A program made the translations under genes and the position numbers. A DNA stretch of 35,703 nt from Lysobacteraceae bacterium (GTDB lineage: Bacteria > Pseudomonadota > Gammaproteobacteria > Cardiobacteriales > Wohlfahrtiimonadaceae): assembly GCA_012513365.1 (NCBI GenBank), contig JAAZCI010000031.1, forward strand, positions 1 through 35,703. Direction: 5' to 3'. Shown one piece after another: positions 17,418 to 25,221 of the stretch; position 1 is the first letter of the stretch; the number at the start of each line of letters is the position of its first letter. Below the pieces are notes generated by a model that worked only from the letters and a program-made list of their open reading frames with translations, had not been told where the DNA came from and did not search any database.

Positions 17418-19025
17418 CTATTCAATCGGATCGGCAAGTGCGCCGGTATATTTTCGGTGTAGATCATGCCACGATTTTGAAAGCGCTTTTGTGGTGAAAT
17501 AGGGCCCTGGTAATCGATAGCGGTTATAAAGATTATTAAGATCGATCTGTTTAGCGATGCGAGTGACAAGCTCAAGATCATGATCAAACTGGGCGATATA
17601 CTCTTCCGTTTCACGGCGATCAAGATAACGAAACAGGATCTGATCGACCTCTTTAAAGGAGAGTTCAGCCCCGTCACACACATTCGGGTGGCGGAAAATC
17701 TCACTTTTTGCACCAGCCATCACCTCTTTGTTTAAAAGTTTGCCTTCAAGATCACGATAATCGGCAAGGCGTAAAATATCCGTGCGGTACAGGTCAATAA
17801 AAGGCATATAGTGGCCGGCTGCGGTCATTCCGTGACCTTTAAGTTTCAGCTTAATTTGGGTTTTATTAATCGGCCCGAGCACAATGGCGTTATGCAGATC
17901 ACTAAAGGCAAGGAGTAATCCTTTTTTGTAGCGGTCAACGCTCTCTTCTGCCCAATTAATTGGGGGATCGATTGAGGCATCTTTCCGTTTTGACATTAAT
18001 GCATTGCGTAGGTGATCTTTATTGATGTCATATTCATAAAGACGTACGTTGAGGCGTTTACAGAGCGTACGAATATTTTTAAGATCGCTTGGAAGATCAT
18101 CGGCGGTGGTAAAGTGAACGGGATAAACCTTATCAGCTCCGAGCGCATCGACGGCAAGCGTTAACAGAAGATGGGATTCTAAGCATTTACCGATATAGAG
18201 TGTTACTTTATCTTCTGGTACATAATTGAGCATCTCTTGGAGACCAAACATCAGTGCGCGGTAGAGCGTTGCATCTAAATGTTCTTGCACCTCTAACGGT
18301 GGCAATTTGTTAATGGTACCAATATCAAAGAGCACGTGCCCTTCGTTAAACCGTTTGCCCCCACCGACCTGTTCGCCTCGGTCATTAATCACCATGGCAT
18401 AGCCTGAAAAAATAAATTGATCGCAGGAGGTGAGCGCATTGGAGATAATGATGGGAGTTTGAATGGTTTTTGCGGTAGTTTGAAAGGCATTTCGATTGGT
18501 AAGATGGCGACGATTACTCCAGTGAAACGCACTCATCAATAAAAGCGCATCGCATTTTGGGAGACGATTAGGGTCGAGGAAGTCTTCGCTGATTGCAATC
18601 CCGATTGTCTTGCCTTTAATGGTGAAAGTGGTTGGCTTGTCGCCCGGCGAAATATAGTAATTTTCCATCACAAGCTCAGTGGAGGAGAGTGTGCCTTTTC
18701 GGTGAATTCCAAGGATTTGCCCATTTTTGACAATCGCAGCGCTACTATAGAGAGAATGATGATCGCGCTCAGGAAAGCCAACGATGGCCACAATATCGGT
18801 GGAATGATGGGCGATCTCATAGAGTGCCTCGCGAGCGTCATCGATAAACTTAGGTTTTAAGAGATAATCGCTGGCCCCGTAGCCTGAAATCGTCAGTTCA
18901 GGGAAGAGGATAATATCGGCATTTGATTGTTTTGCCTGTGTGATCGCAGCTAAAATGCGCTTTTTATTATACTCGATATGTCCCGGCACGGTTTTCAATT
19001 GGGTCACTGCAATGGTTAATGTCAT
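17418..19025 (-). CDS. NadE-like protein (glutamine-dependent NAD+ synthetase fold) lacking key catalytic motifs
   Basis: Overall layout is that of the two-domain NAD+ synthetase: a nitrilase-like glutaminase domain (about 1-255) and a synthetase domain (about 265-535), 535 aa in all, the normal length with no internal stop. The glutaminase triad is incomplete: Glu43 (FPELTISGYG) and Lys110 (HRKG) are in place, but the nucleophile position, normally I-C-E-D, reads I-S-E-D (Ser146). In the synthetase domain the PP-loop S-G-G-x-D-S is replaced by G-K-C-L-E-S at about 279-284, although the following LAVDALGADKV is well conserved. The TGNKSE motif reads G-P-I-N-K-T-Q. Homology is clear but NAD synthesis looks unlikely. 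Start ATG has AAGGTAAGAAG upstream; an inverted repeat lies at 19038-19054. Confidence 0.85.
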   Translation of the reverse strand: MTLTIAVTQLKTVPGHIEYNKKRILAAITQAKQSNADIILFPELTISGYGASDYLLKPKFIDDAREALYEIAHHSTDIVAIVGFPERDHHSLYSSAAIVKNGQILGIHRKGTLSSTELVMENYYISPGDKPTTFTIKGKTIGIAISEDFLDPNRLPKCDALLLMSAFHWSNRRHLTNRNAFQTTAKTIQTPIIISNALTSCDQFIFSGYAMVINDRGEQVGGGKRFNEGHVLFDIGTINKLPPLEVQEHLDATLYRALMFGLQEMLNYVPEDKVTLYIGKCLESHLLLTLAVDALGADKVYPVHFTTADDLPSDLKNIRTLCKRLNVRLYEYDINKDHLRNALMSKRKDASIDPPINWAEESVDRYKKGLLLAFSDLHNAIVLGPINKTQIKLKLKGHGMTAAGHYMPFIDLYRTDILRLADYRDLEGKLLNKEVMAGAKSEIFRHPNVCDGAELSFKEVDQILFRYLDRRETEEYIAQFDHDLELVTRIAKQIDLNNLYNRYRLPGPYFTTKALSKSWHDLHRKYTGALADPIE

Positions 19026-19037
19026 CTTCTTACCTTT

Positions 19038-19054
19038 ATTGACAAGTCGTCAAT
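19038..19054. promoter_or_regulatory. Inverted repeat upstream of the NadE-like gene, candidate operator
   Basis: ATTGAC-N5-GTCAAT, perfect 6-bp arms, 12 bases before the start codon and just upstream of the ribosome-binding site. Position suits a repressor site or an RNA hairpin near the start. No regulator can be named. The rest of 19055-19208 is AT-rich with no gene. Confidence 0.3.
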
Positions 19055-19208
19055 GCATATCAACACGAAAGTATATATATAATTATAGGTTATTACCATT
19101 ATTATCATTATATTACATTGTCGACGATATAGCTTTAAATAGTGTGGTATTGATTAGAATCGTATGCAGTTTTTTGAGAAGGGTTAAGTATTGATGATAA
19201 CCATGCAT

Positions 19209-19257
19209 AAAAAAGCCTCGATTTTGATGGGATATCATCATAAATCGAGGCTTTTTT
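19209..19257 (-). terminator. Intrinsic terminator after ftsY
   Basis: Sixteen-bp stem AAAAAAGCCTCGATTT / AAATCGAGGCTTTTTT with a 17-base loop, 15 bases beyond the ftsY stop on the minus strand. It is symmetric enough to work both ways, but no plus-strand gene precedes it. Confidence 0.88.
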
Positions 19258-19272
19258 TACAGAAATATTAAC

Positions 19273-20802
19273 TTATGCTTTGTATTGAATAAGCGCTTCC
19301 ACAAACTCTTTTGCATTAAAGGGACGAAGATCATCGATCCCTTCACCCACGCCGATAAAGCGTACTGGAATCTTAAGCTCATCCGCAATGGCAAAGATAA
19401 TTCCGCCTTTTGCCGTTCCGTCCATTTTGGTAAATGAGATGCCCGATAGGGGGACAAACTCATTAAATTGACGGGCCTGATTGAGCGCATTTTGCCCCGT
19501 TCCCGCATCGACGACTAACATCACCTCATGAGGTGCAGTTTCATCTAAGCGTTTTGTCACGCGGTGAATTTTTTCAAGTTCTTTCATAAGGCCTGAATCG
19601 GTATGGAGACGGCCAGCAGTATCGGCAATTAAGATATCGACCTTTTTCGCTTTCGCCGATTCGATCGCATCAAAGATCACCGAGGCAGGGTCGGCGCCAT
19701 CTTTTTGTGATACGACGGGAATATGATTGCGCTCGCCCCATACTTTAAGCTGTTCAACGGCAGCGGCGCGGAAGGTATCGCCAGCGGCAAGCATGACGGA
19801 TTTGCCTTCAGCTTGGAATTTTTTCGCCAATTTTCCGATGGTGGTGGTTTTACCCACGCCATTGACGCCGACCATTAAGATAATATAGGGTGCTTTAGCA
19901 TCGTCGATCACAAGCGGTTCTTCCACCGGCGTTAAAATCTCTTCCATCTTGTGGCTGAGCGCTTTAAAGAGTTCATCTTGATTTGATAAGGCTTTACGCG
20001 AAACCTCTTCGCGGATCGATTCAAGCATGCGTTCGGTGGCGTTAATGCCAACATCTGCAAGGAGAAGGCGGGTTTCGAGCTCTTCTAAAATCTCATCATC
20101 AATCTCTTTTTTCCCTAAGAAGAGATCGGCAAAGCCTTCAGTAAGGCCAGCGCTTGTTTTCGCGAGTTGTTTTTTAAGGCGTGCAAAAAAGCCCTGTTTT
20201 TTCGGTTTTTCTTGGGTTTCCTGTGTGGGCGCAGGCGTTTCGGGTTCGGGATCAACCTCGGTCTCTACTTCAGTTTTAGTGACGGATTCAGTTACTGTAG
20301 ACTCGATAGCTGCAGGCTCATCTGGATCTTCGGCAATAGGCTCAGGCGTTGACGGCTCGTCCTGAATCTTTTCAATCTCTACAATCTCCTCATCTGAATC
20401 ATCTTCGAGCGCTTCTAGATCGTCCTCTGATTCTTCATCTGTATCATCATCAGCGGAATCATCAAACATAAATGCATCGGTGAGTTCATTGGCAAATGCA
20501 TTAAGAGCGCGAGGGGATTCCGTTTCGCTCATCTCTTCGAGAGTTTTGTCTAAAACTTGTTCAGCTTCATCGACTGTTTCGGGCGATGATTCGAATGAAT
20601 CTGGTTCAGGCGTGATCGCTTCAGGCGCGGTTTCCGCTTTAGTACCTTGGGAAGAAGGGGCGTCTGAAACCGCTTTTTCTTCTGAAACGGGCGCAGAATC
20701 AGCATCATTTTTGACTGAATCTTCTACAACTTCAGGGGCTTCATCTTTTGAAGAACCGCCAAATAATCGGCTAAACCAGCCTCTTTTCGTTTTTTTTGTC
20801 AT
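19273..20802 (-). CDS. ftsY: Signal recognition particle receptor FtsY
   Basis: GTPase receptor that docks SRP-ribosome complexes at the inner membrane and passes them to SecYEG or YidC. It is 509 aa from the ATG at 20802, which follows TTAGGA; a longer frame from 20847 adds 15 hydrophobic residues without a ribosome-binding site. The start MTKKTKRGWFSRLFGG is the typical membrane-targeting amphipathic piece. Residues about 18-195 form an acidic A domain very rich in Glu/Asp/Ser/Pro. The NG domain follows from about 205: GVNGVGKTTTIGKL at 312-325, DTFRAAAVEQL, DTAGRLHTD at 394-402, TKMDGTAKGG near 458. It is not next to ftsEX or rsmD as in E. coli. Confidence 0.96.
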   Translation of the reverse strand: MTKKTKRGWFSRLFGGSSKDEAPEVVEDSVKNDADSAPVSEEKAVSDAPSSQGTKAETAPEAITPEPDSFESSPETVDEAEQVLDKTLEEMSETESPRALNAFANELTDAFMFDDSADDDTDEESEDDLEALEDDSDEEIVEIEKIQDEPSTPEPIAEDPDEPAAIESTVTESVTKTEVETEVDPEPETPAPTQETQEKPKKQGFFARLKKQLAKTSAGLTEGFADLFLGKKEIDDEILEELETRLLLADVGINATERMLESIREEVSRKALSNQDELFKALSHKMEEILTPVEEPLVIDDAKAPYIILMVGVNGVGKTTTIGKLAKKFQAEGKSVMLAAGDTFRAAAVEQLKVWGERNHIPVVSQKDGADPASVIFDAIESAKAKKVDILIADTAGRLHTDSGLMKELEKIHRVTKRLDETAPHEVMLVVDAGTGQNALNQARQFNEFVPLSGISFTKMDGTAKGGIIFAIADELKIPVRFIGVGEGIDDLRPFNAKEFVEALIQYKA

Positions 20803-20970
20803 CGACAATCCTAATAACAGTTGAAAATATAAAAAAATGTGTAACAATATAGACCTACTGTATTTTAACAGGTTGCACTTTGAATTGTTACTCCGAATTC
20901 AGCACGAATCGGATGACAAATTAGAAATTTGAACACATTGTTCGATTTTTGATAAAAGGGCATAAAAGTC

Positions 20971-20999
20971 TTGATTACAGAGCTCGGACGTTATATACT
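20971..20999 (+). promoter_or_regulatory. Promoter for tRNA-Val / tRNA-Ile2
   Basis: -35 TTGATT (20971-20976), 17-base spacer, -10 TATACT (20994-20999). The predicted start at about 21006 lies 10 bases before the first tRNA. The remaining sequence 20803-20970 holds no gene. Confidence 0.7.
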
Positions 21000-21015
21000 T
21001 TAACGCCTTTACAGT

Positions 21016-21092
21016 AGGCATATAGCTCAGCTGGTTAGAGCACCACCTTGACATGGTGGGGGTCGTTGGTTCGAATCCAATTATGCCTACCA
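21016..21092 (+). tRNA. tRNA-Val (anticodon GAC)
   Basis: Complete 77-base cloverleaf: acceptor AGGCATA / TATGCCT, D stem GCTC / GAGC, anticodon stem CCACC / GGTGG with loop TTGACAT (anticodon GAC at 21050-21052), T arm with TTCGAAT loop, encoded CCA end. Confidence 0.96.
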
Positions 21093-21096
21093 ATTT

Positions 21097-21173
21097 GGGC
21101 CTTTAGCTCAGTTGGTTAGAGCTCTCGACTCATAATCGAGCGGTCGCTGGTTCGATTCCAGCAAGGCCCACCA
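21097..21173 (+). tRNA. tRNA-Ile2 (anticodon CAT, lysidine-modified)
   Basis: Complete 77-base cloverleaf with encoded CCA, four bases after tRNA-Val. Anticodon loop CTCATAA gives CAT. The acceptor stem GGGCCTT / AAGGCCC has C4-G69 and C5-G68, which are TilS recognition pairs of tRNA-Ile2, and the TCGCTGG T-arm region resembles E. coli ileX rather than elongator tRNA-Met. Simple anticodon-based annotation would call it tRNA-Met. Confidence 0.85.
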
Positions 21174-21212
21174 TCCTACCTAATCTGTTAATCTTCCCCC
21201 CTCAGGTCTCAC

Positions 21213-21782
21213 ATGAAAGTTTTAAAAGATAGAGTGATCAAAGATGGTGTTGCATTCGATGATGGCACGCTCAAAGTCGATAGTTTCATCAATCACCAAA
21301 TGGATCCTATTTTAATGAAATCGATTGCGGTCGAGTTCGTTAGACGTTTCGCAAATCTCCCCATTAACAAAATCATCACGATTGAAGCAAGCGGTATTGC
21401 ACCGGCGATTATGCTCGGTTATTTGCTTGAGCTTCCGGTGGTATTTGTGAAAAAGAAAACCCCAAAAACTATGGAAAAAATGTACACTTCATCGGTCTAT
21501 TCGTTCACGAAAGATCGACGTTATGATGTGTGCATTAGCCAAGAATACCTTTCAAGTGAAGATAATGTGGTCTTTATTGACGACTTCCTTGCCAACGGTA
21601 ATGCAGCGCTTGGGGTTAAAGATCTGATCGACCAAGCAGGCGCAAACCTCTTTGGAATGGGCTTTGTGCTCGAAAAAAGTTTCCAAGTGGGCCGTTCACG
21701 CTTAGAAGAGCACAACATCAATGTTGAATCGCTCGTGCGCGTTAAATCGTTAAAAGATGACGAAATCGAATTTATCGATTAA
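21213..21782 (+). CDS. xpt: Xanthine phosphoribosyltransferase, Bacillus-type (Xpt)
   Basis: Transfers the ribose-5-phosphate group from PRPP to xanthine in purine salvage; cytoplasmic. It is 189 aa, as in the Bacillus Xpt family and unlike the shorter (~150 aa) enterobacterial Gpt. The PRPP-binding motif [13 protein letters not shown] is at 119-131, and EASGIAPA near 58-65 is the PPi-loop region. It starts 40 bases after tRNA-Ile2 with no terminator between, so it is probably read from the tRNA promoter; the ribosome-binding site is weak (CAGG). No purine riboswitch fits in the 40 bases upstream. The radical SAM gene follows after 15 bases. Confidence 0.92.
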   Translation: MKVLKDRVIKDGVAFDDGTLKVDSFINHQMDPILMKSIAVEFVRRFANLPINKIITIEASGIAPAIMLGYLLELPVVFVKKKTPKTMEKMYTSSVYSFTKDRRYDVCISQEYLSSEDNVVFIDDFLANGNAALGVKDLIDQAGANLFGMGFVLEKSFQVGRSRLEEHNINVESLVRVKSLKDDEIEFID

Positions 21783-21797
21783 TCCTTGATTTGACGT

Positions 21798-23330
21798 ATG
21801 GCGGACATTCTCTTAATTACGCTTAATGCGCGATATACTCACGCTTCGCTCGGGCTCCGTTATTTAAAAGCGAACCTTGGCGAGCTTGAATCGCGTGCGG
21901 AAATTTTAGAATTCACCATTTCGCAAAATAAAGAAGAGATGCTTGAGGCGATCTATCGGCACTCACCGAAAATGGTCACCTTTGGTATCTATATCTGGAA
22001 CTTCCTCGAAACCACTTCGCTCATTAAAGATCTGCGCGAATTGATGCCTGAGCTGATTATTTCCATTGGCGGGCCGGAAGTCTCCTATGAATATCGAGAG
22101 ACGGAGGTGTTTAACGCCGCCGATTATCTCATTACCGGTTGGGGCGATTTGAGTTTTTATGAGCTCTGCCGTTCGATTTTTATCGATAAAACCCCACATC
22201 CTGAAAAAGTGATCATTGGCAAACAGCCACCGCTCGATCAAATTAAACTTCCCTATCATCTCTATACCGATGAGGACATTGCCCATCGCACCGTCTATGT
22301 TGAGGCGTCGCGCGGCTGTCCCTATAAATGTGAGTTTTGTTTGTCGAGCCTAGATAAAACGGCGTGGCGTTTTCCGCTTGAACCGTTTTTAGACGCAATG
22401 GATTCGCTCTATCAGCGTGGGTTGCGTCAATTTAAATTTATCGATCGCACCTTTAATCTTAAAAAAGATTTTACCCTTGCAATTTTAGATTTTTTCTTAG
22501 ATAAAATTGAAGAAAATCCCGATGATCCGCTCTTTTTACACTTTGAATTAGTGCCCGATGTGATCTCTGATGAGCTTAAAGCGAAAATTTTAGAATTCCC
22601 GGATGGTTCGATGCAATTTGAGGTAGGAATTCAGACGCTCAATCCGGTCACGCAAAAACTCATTTCGCGCCGCACCGATCTTGTTAAAGCGAAAGAAAAT
22701 ATCAGTTGGCTTTCCAATCATACCGATGTCCATCTTCACGTGGATCTCATTGTCGGGCTTCCCGATGAGACGATTGACGAATTTGGCAAGGGCTTTAATG
22801 AGCTCTGGTCGTGGGATCCACAAGAGATTCAAGTGGGGATTTTAAAGCGTCTAAAAGGGACGCCGATTATTCGCCATACGACGGAATATCAATTTAAATA
22901 TAGCCAAGAGCCGCCATATTCGGTGCTCGAAAATCGCAATATGCCCTTTTTAGTGGTGCAGGAGTTGGAACGATTTGCGAAGTTTTGGGATCTTATTTCA
23001 AACTCGGGGCGCTTTCAAACAACGCTTCCCCTTATTTTAAAAGAGGATGCGTTTGCTGAATTTCGGGCGCTCTCTAATGCGCTCTATGCGGAATTAAAAC
23101 GCACGCATAGTATCTCGCTTGACCGGTTATTTCGCTCGGTGTTTCGTTATTTAGTTGAGCGGGAAAAAGAGAGTAAAGAGAGTATTATCCGCGCGATGGC
23201 TGATGACTTTTCTCGTACTGGAATTAAGGGTTGGCCGAAGTATTTAGGCGAGCGTCCTGAGCCAAGGGTTGAGGAGCTGTCGCCGGAACTTGCCGCGCTT
23301 CCAAAACGTCAGCAACAGCATCGCCGCTAA
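21798..23330 (+). CDS. B12-binding-domain radical SAM protein (DUF4080 type)
   Basis: It is 510 aa. An N-terminal cobalamin-binding-like Rossmann domain (about 1-130; starts ILLITLNARYTHASLGLRYL) is followed by a radical SAM barrel with Cys174, Cys178 and Cys181 (SRGCPYKCEFC) for the [4Fe-4S] cluster. Further barrel motifs are IGGPE near 90 and the strand QFEVGIQTLNPVTQ. The C-terminal region (about 370-480) is the helical domain I know as DUF4080. The substrate is unknown; relatives include methylthiotransferase-like and methyltransferase enzymes, but this subfamily has no firm function. It sits 15 bases after xpt, likely the same transcript, and ends with a basic tail. Confidence 0.85.
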   Translation: MADILLITLNARYTHASLGLRYLKANLGELESRAEILEFTISQNKEEMLEAIYRHSPKMVTFGIYIWNFLETTSLIKDLRELMPELIISIGGPEVSYEYRETEVFNAADYLITGWGDLSFYELCRSIFIDKTPHPEKVIIGKQPPLDQIKLPYHLYTDEDIAHRTVYVEASRGCPYKCEFCLSSLDKTAWRFPLEPFLDAMDSLYQRGLRQFKFIDRTFNLKKDFTLAILDFFLDKIEENPDDPLFLHFELVPDVISDELKAKILEFPDGSMQFEVGIQTLNPVTQKLISRRTDLVKAKENISWLSNHTDVHLHVDLIVGLPDETIDEFGKGFNELWSWDPQEIQVGILKRLKGTPIIRHTTEYQFKYSQEPPYSVLENRNMPFLVVQELERFAKFWDLISNSGRFQTTLPLILKEDAFAEFRALSNALYAELKRTHSISLDRLFRSVFRYLVEREKESKESIIRAMADDFSRTGIKGWPKYLGERPEPRVEELSPELAALPKRQQQHRR

Positions 23331-23400
23331 CCGATCATTGATAACGGACAGACAATGGTCAGGCATCCATCTATTCACTAACGCCCTCAAGGATTGAGAC

Positions 23401-24765
23401 ATGAGTGAACCTTCATTTCAGCAAGGCTTGAAAAAACGCCATATCTACTTAATTGCGCTCGGTTCTGCGATCGGAACGGGGCTTTTTTACGGCTCAAGTA
23501 ATGCAATTCAACTGGCAGGACCTTCGGTGTTGCTCGCCTATGTGATTGCGGGGCTTGCGGTATTTTTTGTGATGCGCTCACTTGGTGAGATGGCGCTCCG
23601 TAAGCCGCTTTCGGGCTCCTTTGGCAGTTATGCAACCCTCTATATTTCGCCGCTCGCAGGATTTATTACCGGCTGGTCCTATGTCTTTGAGATGGCGTTG
23701 GTTTGCCTTGCCGATATCACTGCATTTGCCACCTATATGAAGTTTTGGTACCCAAGTGTCGATCCGTGGATTTGGACGCTCGGCGTGACCTTTTTAATCG
23801 GCGGATTTAATCTTATGCCGGTTAAAGTCTATGGGGAATTTGAATTTTGGCTCTCGATGATTAAAGTGCTCGCGATTGTCGGCATGATTGTGGCGGGTGT
23901 CTCCATTTTACTCTTTGGATTTGGGCATCATGGGGAGGGTAGCGAATATGCGCCAACGCTCACCAATCTCTGGAAAGAGGGCGGCTTTTTCCCCAATGGG
24001 CTGACGGGATTTTTAATGGCGCTCTCGGTCGTCGTCTTTGCGTTTGGGGGGATTGAGGTGATCGGCCTCACCATTATTGAAGCGAAAGATTCCCACGAGA
24101 GCATTCCCAAAGCGATCAACACCATTCCGTTTCGGATTCTCCTTTTTTATGTGATGGCGATCGGCATTATTATGGTGCTCATTCCATGGCATCAAATCGG
24201 CATTGATGGCAGCCCATGTGTGCTGATTTTTGAGCGTTTAGGGATTCATTGGGCGGCCGATCTGCTTAATTTTGTGGTGGTCACCGCCGCCGTTTCCGCG
24301 ATTAATAGTGACCTCTATGGCGCAGGGCGGATGATTCACGGGCTTTCGGAGCAAAATCAAGCGCCGAGCTGGCTCGGGAAATTATCGCAAAAAGGAGTGC
24401 CGAGCAATGCGGTATTTGTGATGAGTGGAACATTAATTGTCGGTGTGGTGCTCAATTATTTCTATCACGATGGTCTCTTCTTTATTATTGCTGCGCTGGC
24501 GACCTTTGCAACGGTGTTGGTTTGGTTAATGATTCTGTTATCGCAGATGGCGATGCGGTTAAAAATGTTACAAAATGAGGTTGATCGACTTGCATTTCCG
24601 GTGCTTTTTTGGCCGATTGGGCCGATCATCGCGCTTCTTTTTATCCTCTTTACCATTGTAATGCTGGGAGTATACGACAATACTCGCAGTGCGCTTTGGG
24701 TGGGATTACTGTGGATTGCATTATTGATCGGCGTTTACGGGATTTTCTATCGTAAGCGCGCATAA
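23401..24765 (+). CDS. Amino acid permease of the APC superfamily, ProY-like
   Basis: Inner-membrane amino acid/proton symporter of the AAT family, 454 aa with about 12 membrane helices. The opening GLKKRHIYLIALGSAIGTGL carries the conserved unwound TM1 signature, followed by SNAIQLAGPSVLLAYVIAG. FAFGGIEVIGLTIIEAKD (TM6) and VVTAAVSAINSDLYGAGRMI (TM8) closely follow E. coli ProY, the cryptic proline transporter; the substrate here is not proven. AAGGA precedes the ATG. The gene is 70 bases downstream of the radical SAM gene; no plus-strand terminator was found after it. Confidence 0.9.
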   Translation: MSEPSFQQGLKKRHIYLIALGSAIGTGLFYGSSNAIQLAGPSVLLAYVIAGLAVFFVMRSLGEMALRKPLSGSFGSYATLYISPLAGFITGWSYVFEMALVCLADITAFATYMKFWYPSVDPWIWTLGVTFLIGGFNLMPVKVYGEFEFWLSMIKVLAIVGMIVAGVSILLFGFGHHGEGSEYAPTLTNLWKEGGFFPNGLTGFLMALSVVVFAFGGIEVIGLTIIEAKDSHESIPKAINTIPFRILLFYVMAIGIIMVLIPWHQIGIDGSPCVLIFERLGIHWAADLLNFVVVTAAVSAINSDLYGAGRMIHGLSEQNQAPSWLGKLSQKGVPSNAVFVMSGTLIVGVVLNYFYHDGLFFIIAALATFATVLVWLMILLSQMAMRLKMLQNEVDRLAFPVLFWPIGPIIALLFILFTIVMLGVYDNTRSALWVGLLWIALLIGVYGIFYRKRA

Positions 24766-24794
24766 AAAAAGGCCAAAGAGTGATTCCTTTGGGC
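24764..24794 (-). terminator. Probable intrinsic terminator on the minus strand, after the broken lipoprotein gene
   Basis: Read on the minus strand: CCAAAG / CTTTGG stem with a 1-base mismatch before an outer G-C pair, then seven T. It sits between the convergent permease gene and the lipoprotein remnant. Confidence 0.5.
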
Positions 24795-24822
24795 GATTTG
24801 CATCAATTAAAATAATTGGTTT

Positions 24823-25026
24823 TTATTTCTCGTCGAGCTTTTTCTCTTTCCAATAATGGGGCGAGTAGGGGGCGTGGAGAATGTTGTCGCGATAACCGGC
24901 TGAGAGTAGGGTGCGACTCGTTTTTTGCCCAACTTCATAGCTGTAATCAGAAACGGTGGCACTAATTTGGCTCACAACCGGTTAAAATGAGTGCGCCCAT
25001 CATGATCGAGAGGAGTTGCTTTTCAT
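24823..25026 (-). pseudogene. Broken small lipoprotein gene (two single-base frameshifts)
   Basis: The minus strand from ATG 25026, with AAGGA correctly spaced upstream, reads M-K then goes out of frame and stops after 8 codons. Adding one A in the A-run after the ATG gives MKKQLLSIMMGALILTGC, a textbook lipoprotein signal with lipobox I-L-T-G-C. Dropping one G right after that Cys codon gives a further 49 codons (SQISATVSDYSYEVGQ... to ...WKEKKLDEK) and a stop at 24823-24825. The restored product is 67 aa. The two changes cancel in length. Either a decayed gene or sequence errors; the protein family is not known to me. The rest of the gap, 25027-25177, shows no gene. Confidence 0.6.
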
Positions 25027-25177
25027 AGAGTTCCTTGTTTAAAGAGGTAGAGGGTAAAAATTAGGAGAAGTGATTTGAGCGTTAAAAGGAATGTGTTTGT
25101 CTATAAATGTAAAGAATTATAGAGAAGCGTCAGTAATTACGGCCTTTGATTCACTTATTCCGCTTATTTTAGGCAAT

Positions 25178-25207
25178 AAAAACCCCGAAGTAGGGTGACT
25201 GTCGGGG
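25178..25207 (-). terminator. Intrinsic terminator after ispE
   Basis: Minus strand: CCCCGA ... TCGGGG stem with an inner 3-bp AGT/ACT pairing, followed by TTTTTATT. It is 14 bases past the ispE stop. Confidence 0.75.
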
Positions 25208-25221
25208 TGGTATAAAATAGT

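Noticed and set aside
17418-19025. NadE-like gene as a frameshifted pseudogene
   Set aside because: The frame is continuous over 535 codons at normal family length and conserved segments flank the altered motifs in the same frame, so the changes are substitutions.
20899-21093. Minus-strand 64-codon frame containing GFEPTTPTMSRWCSNQLSYMP
   Set aside because: This is the well-known false ORF obtained by translating the complement of a tRNA gene (here tRNA-Val); not a real protein.
21174-21212. Purine riboswitch before xpt, as in Bacillus
   Set aside because: Only 39 bases separate the tRNA from the start codon, too short for the aptamer, and its conserved core is absent.
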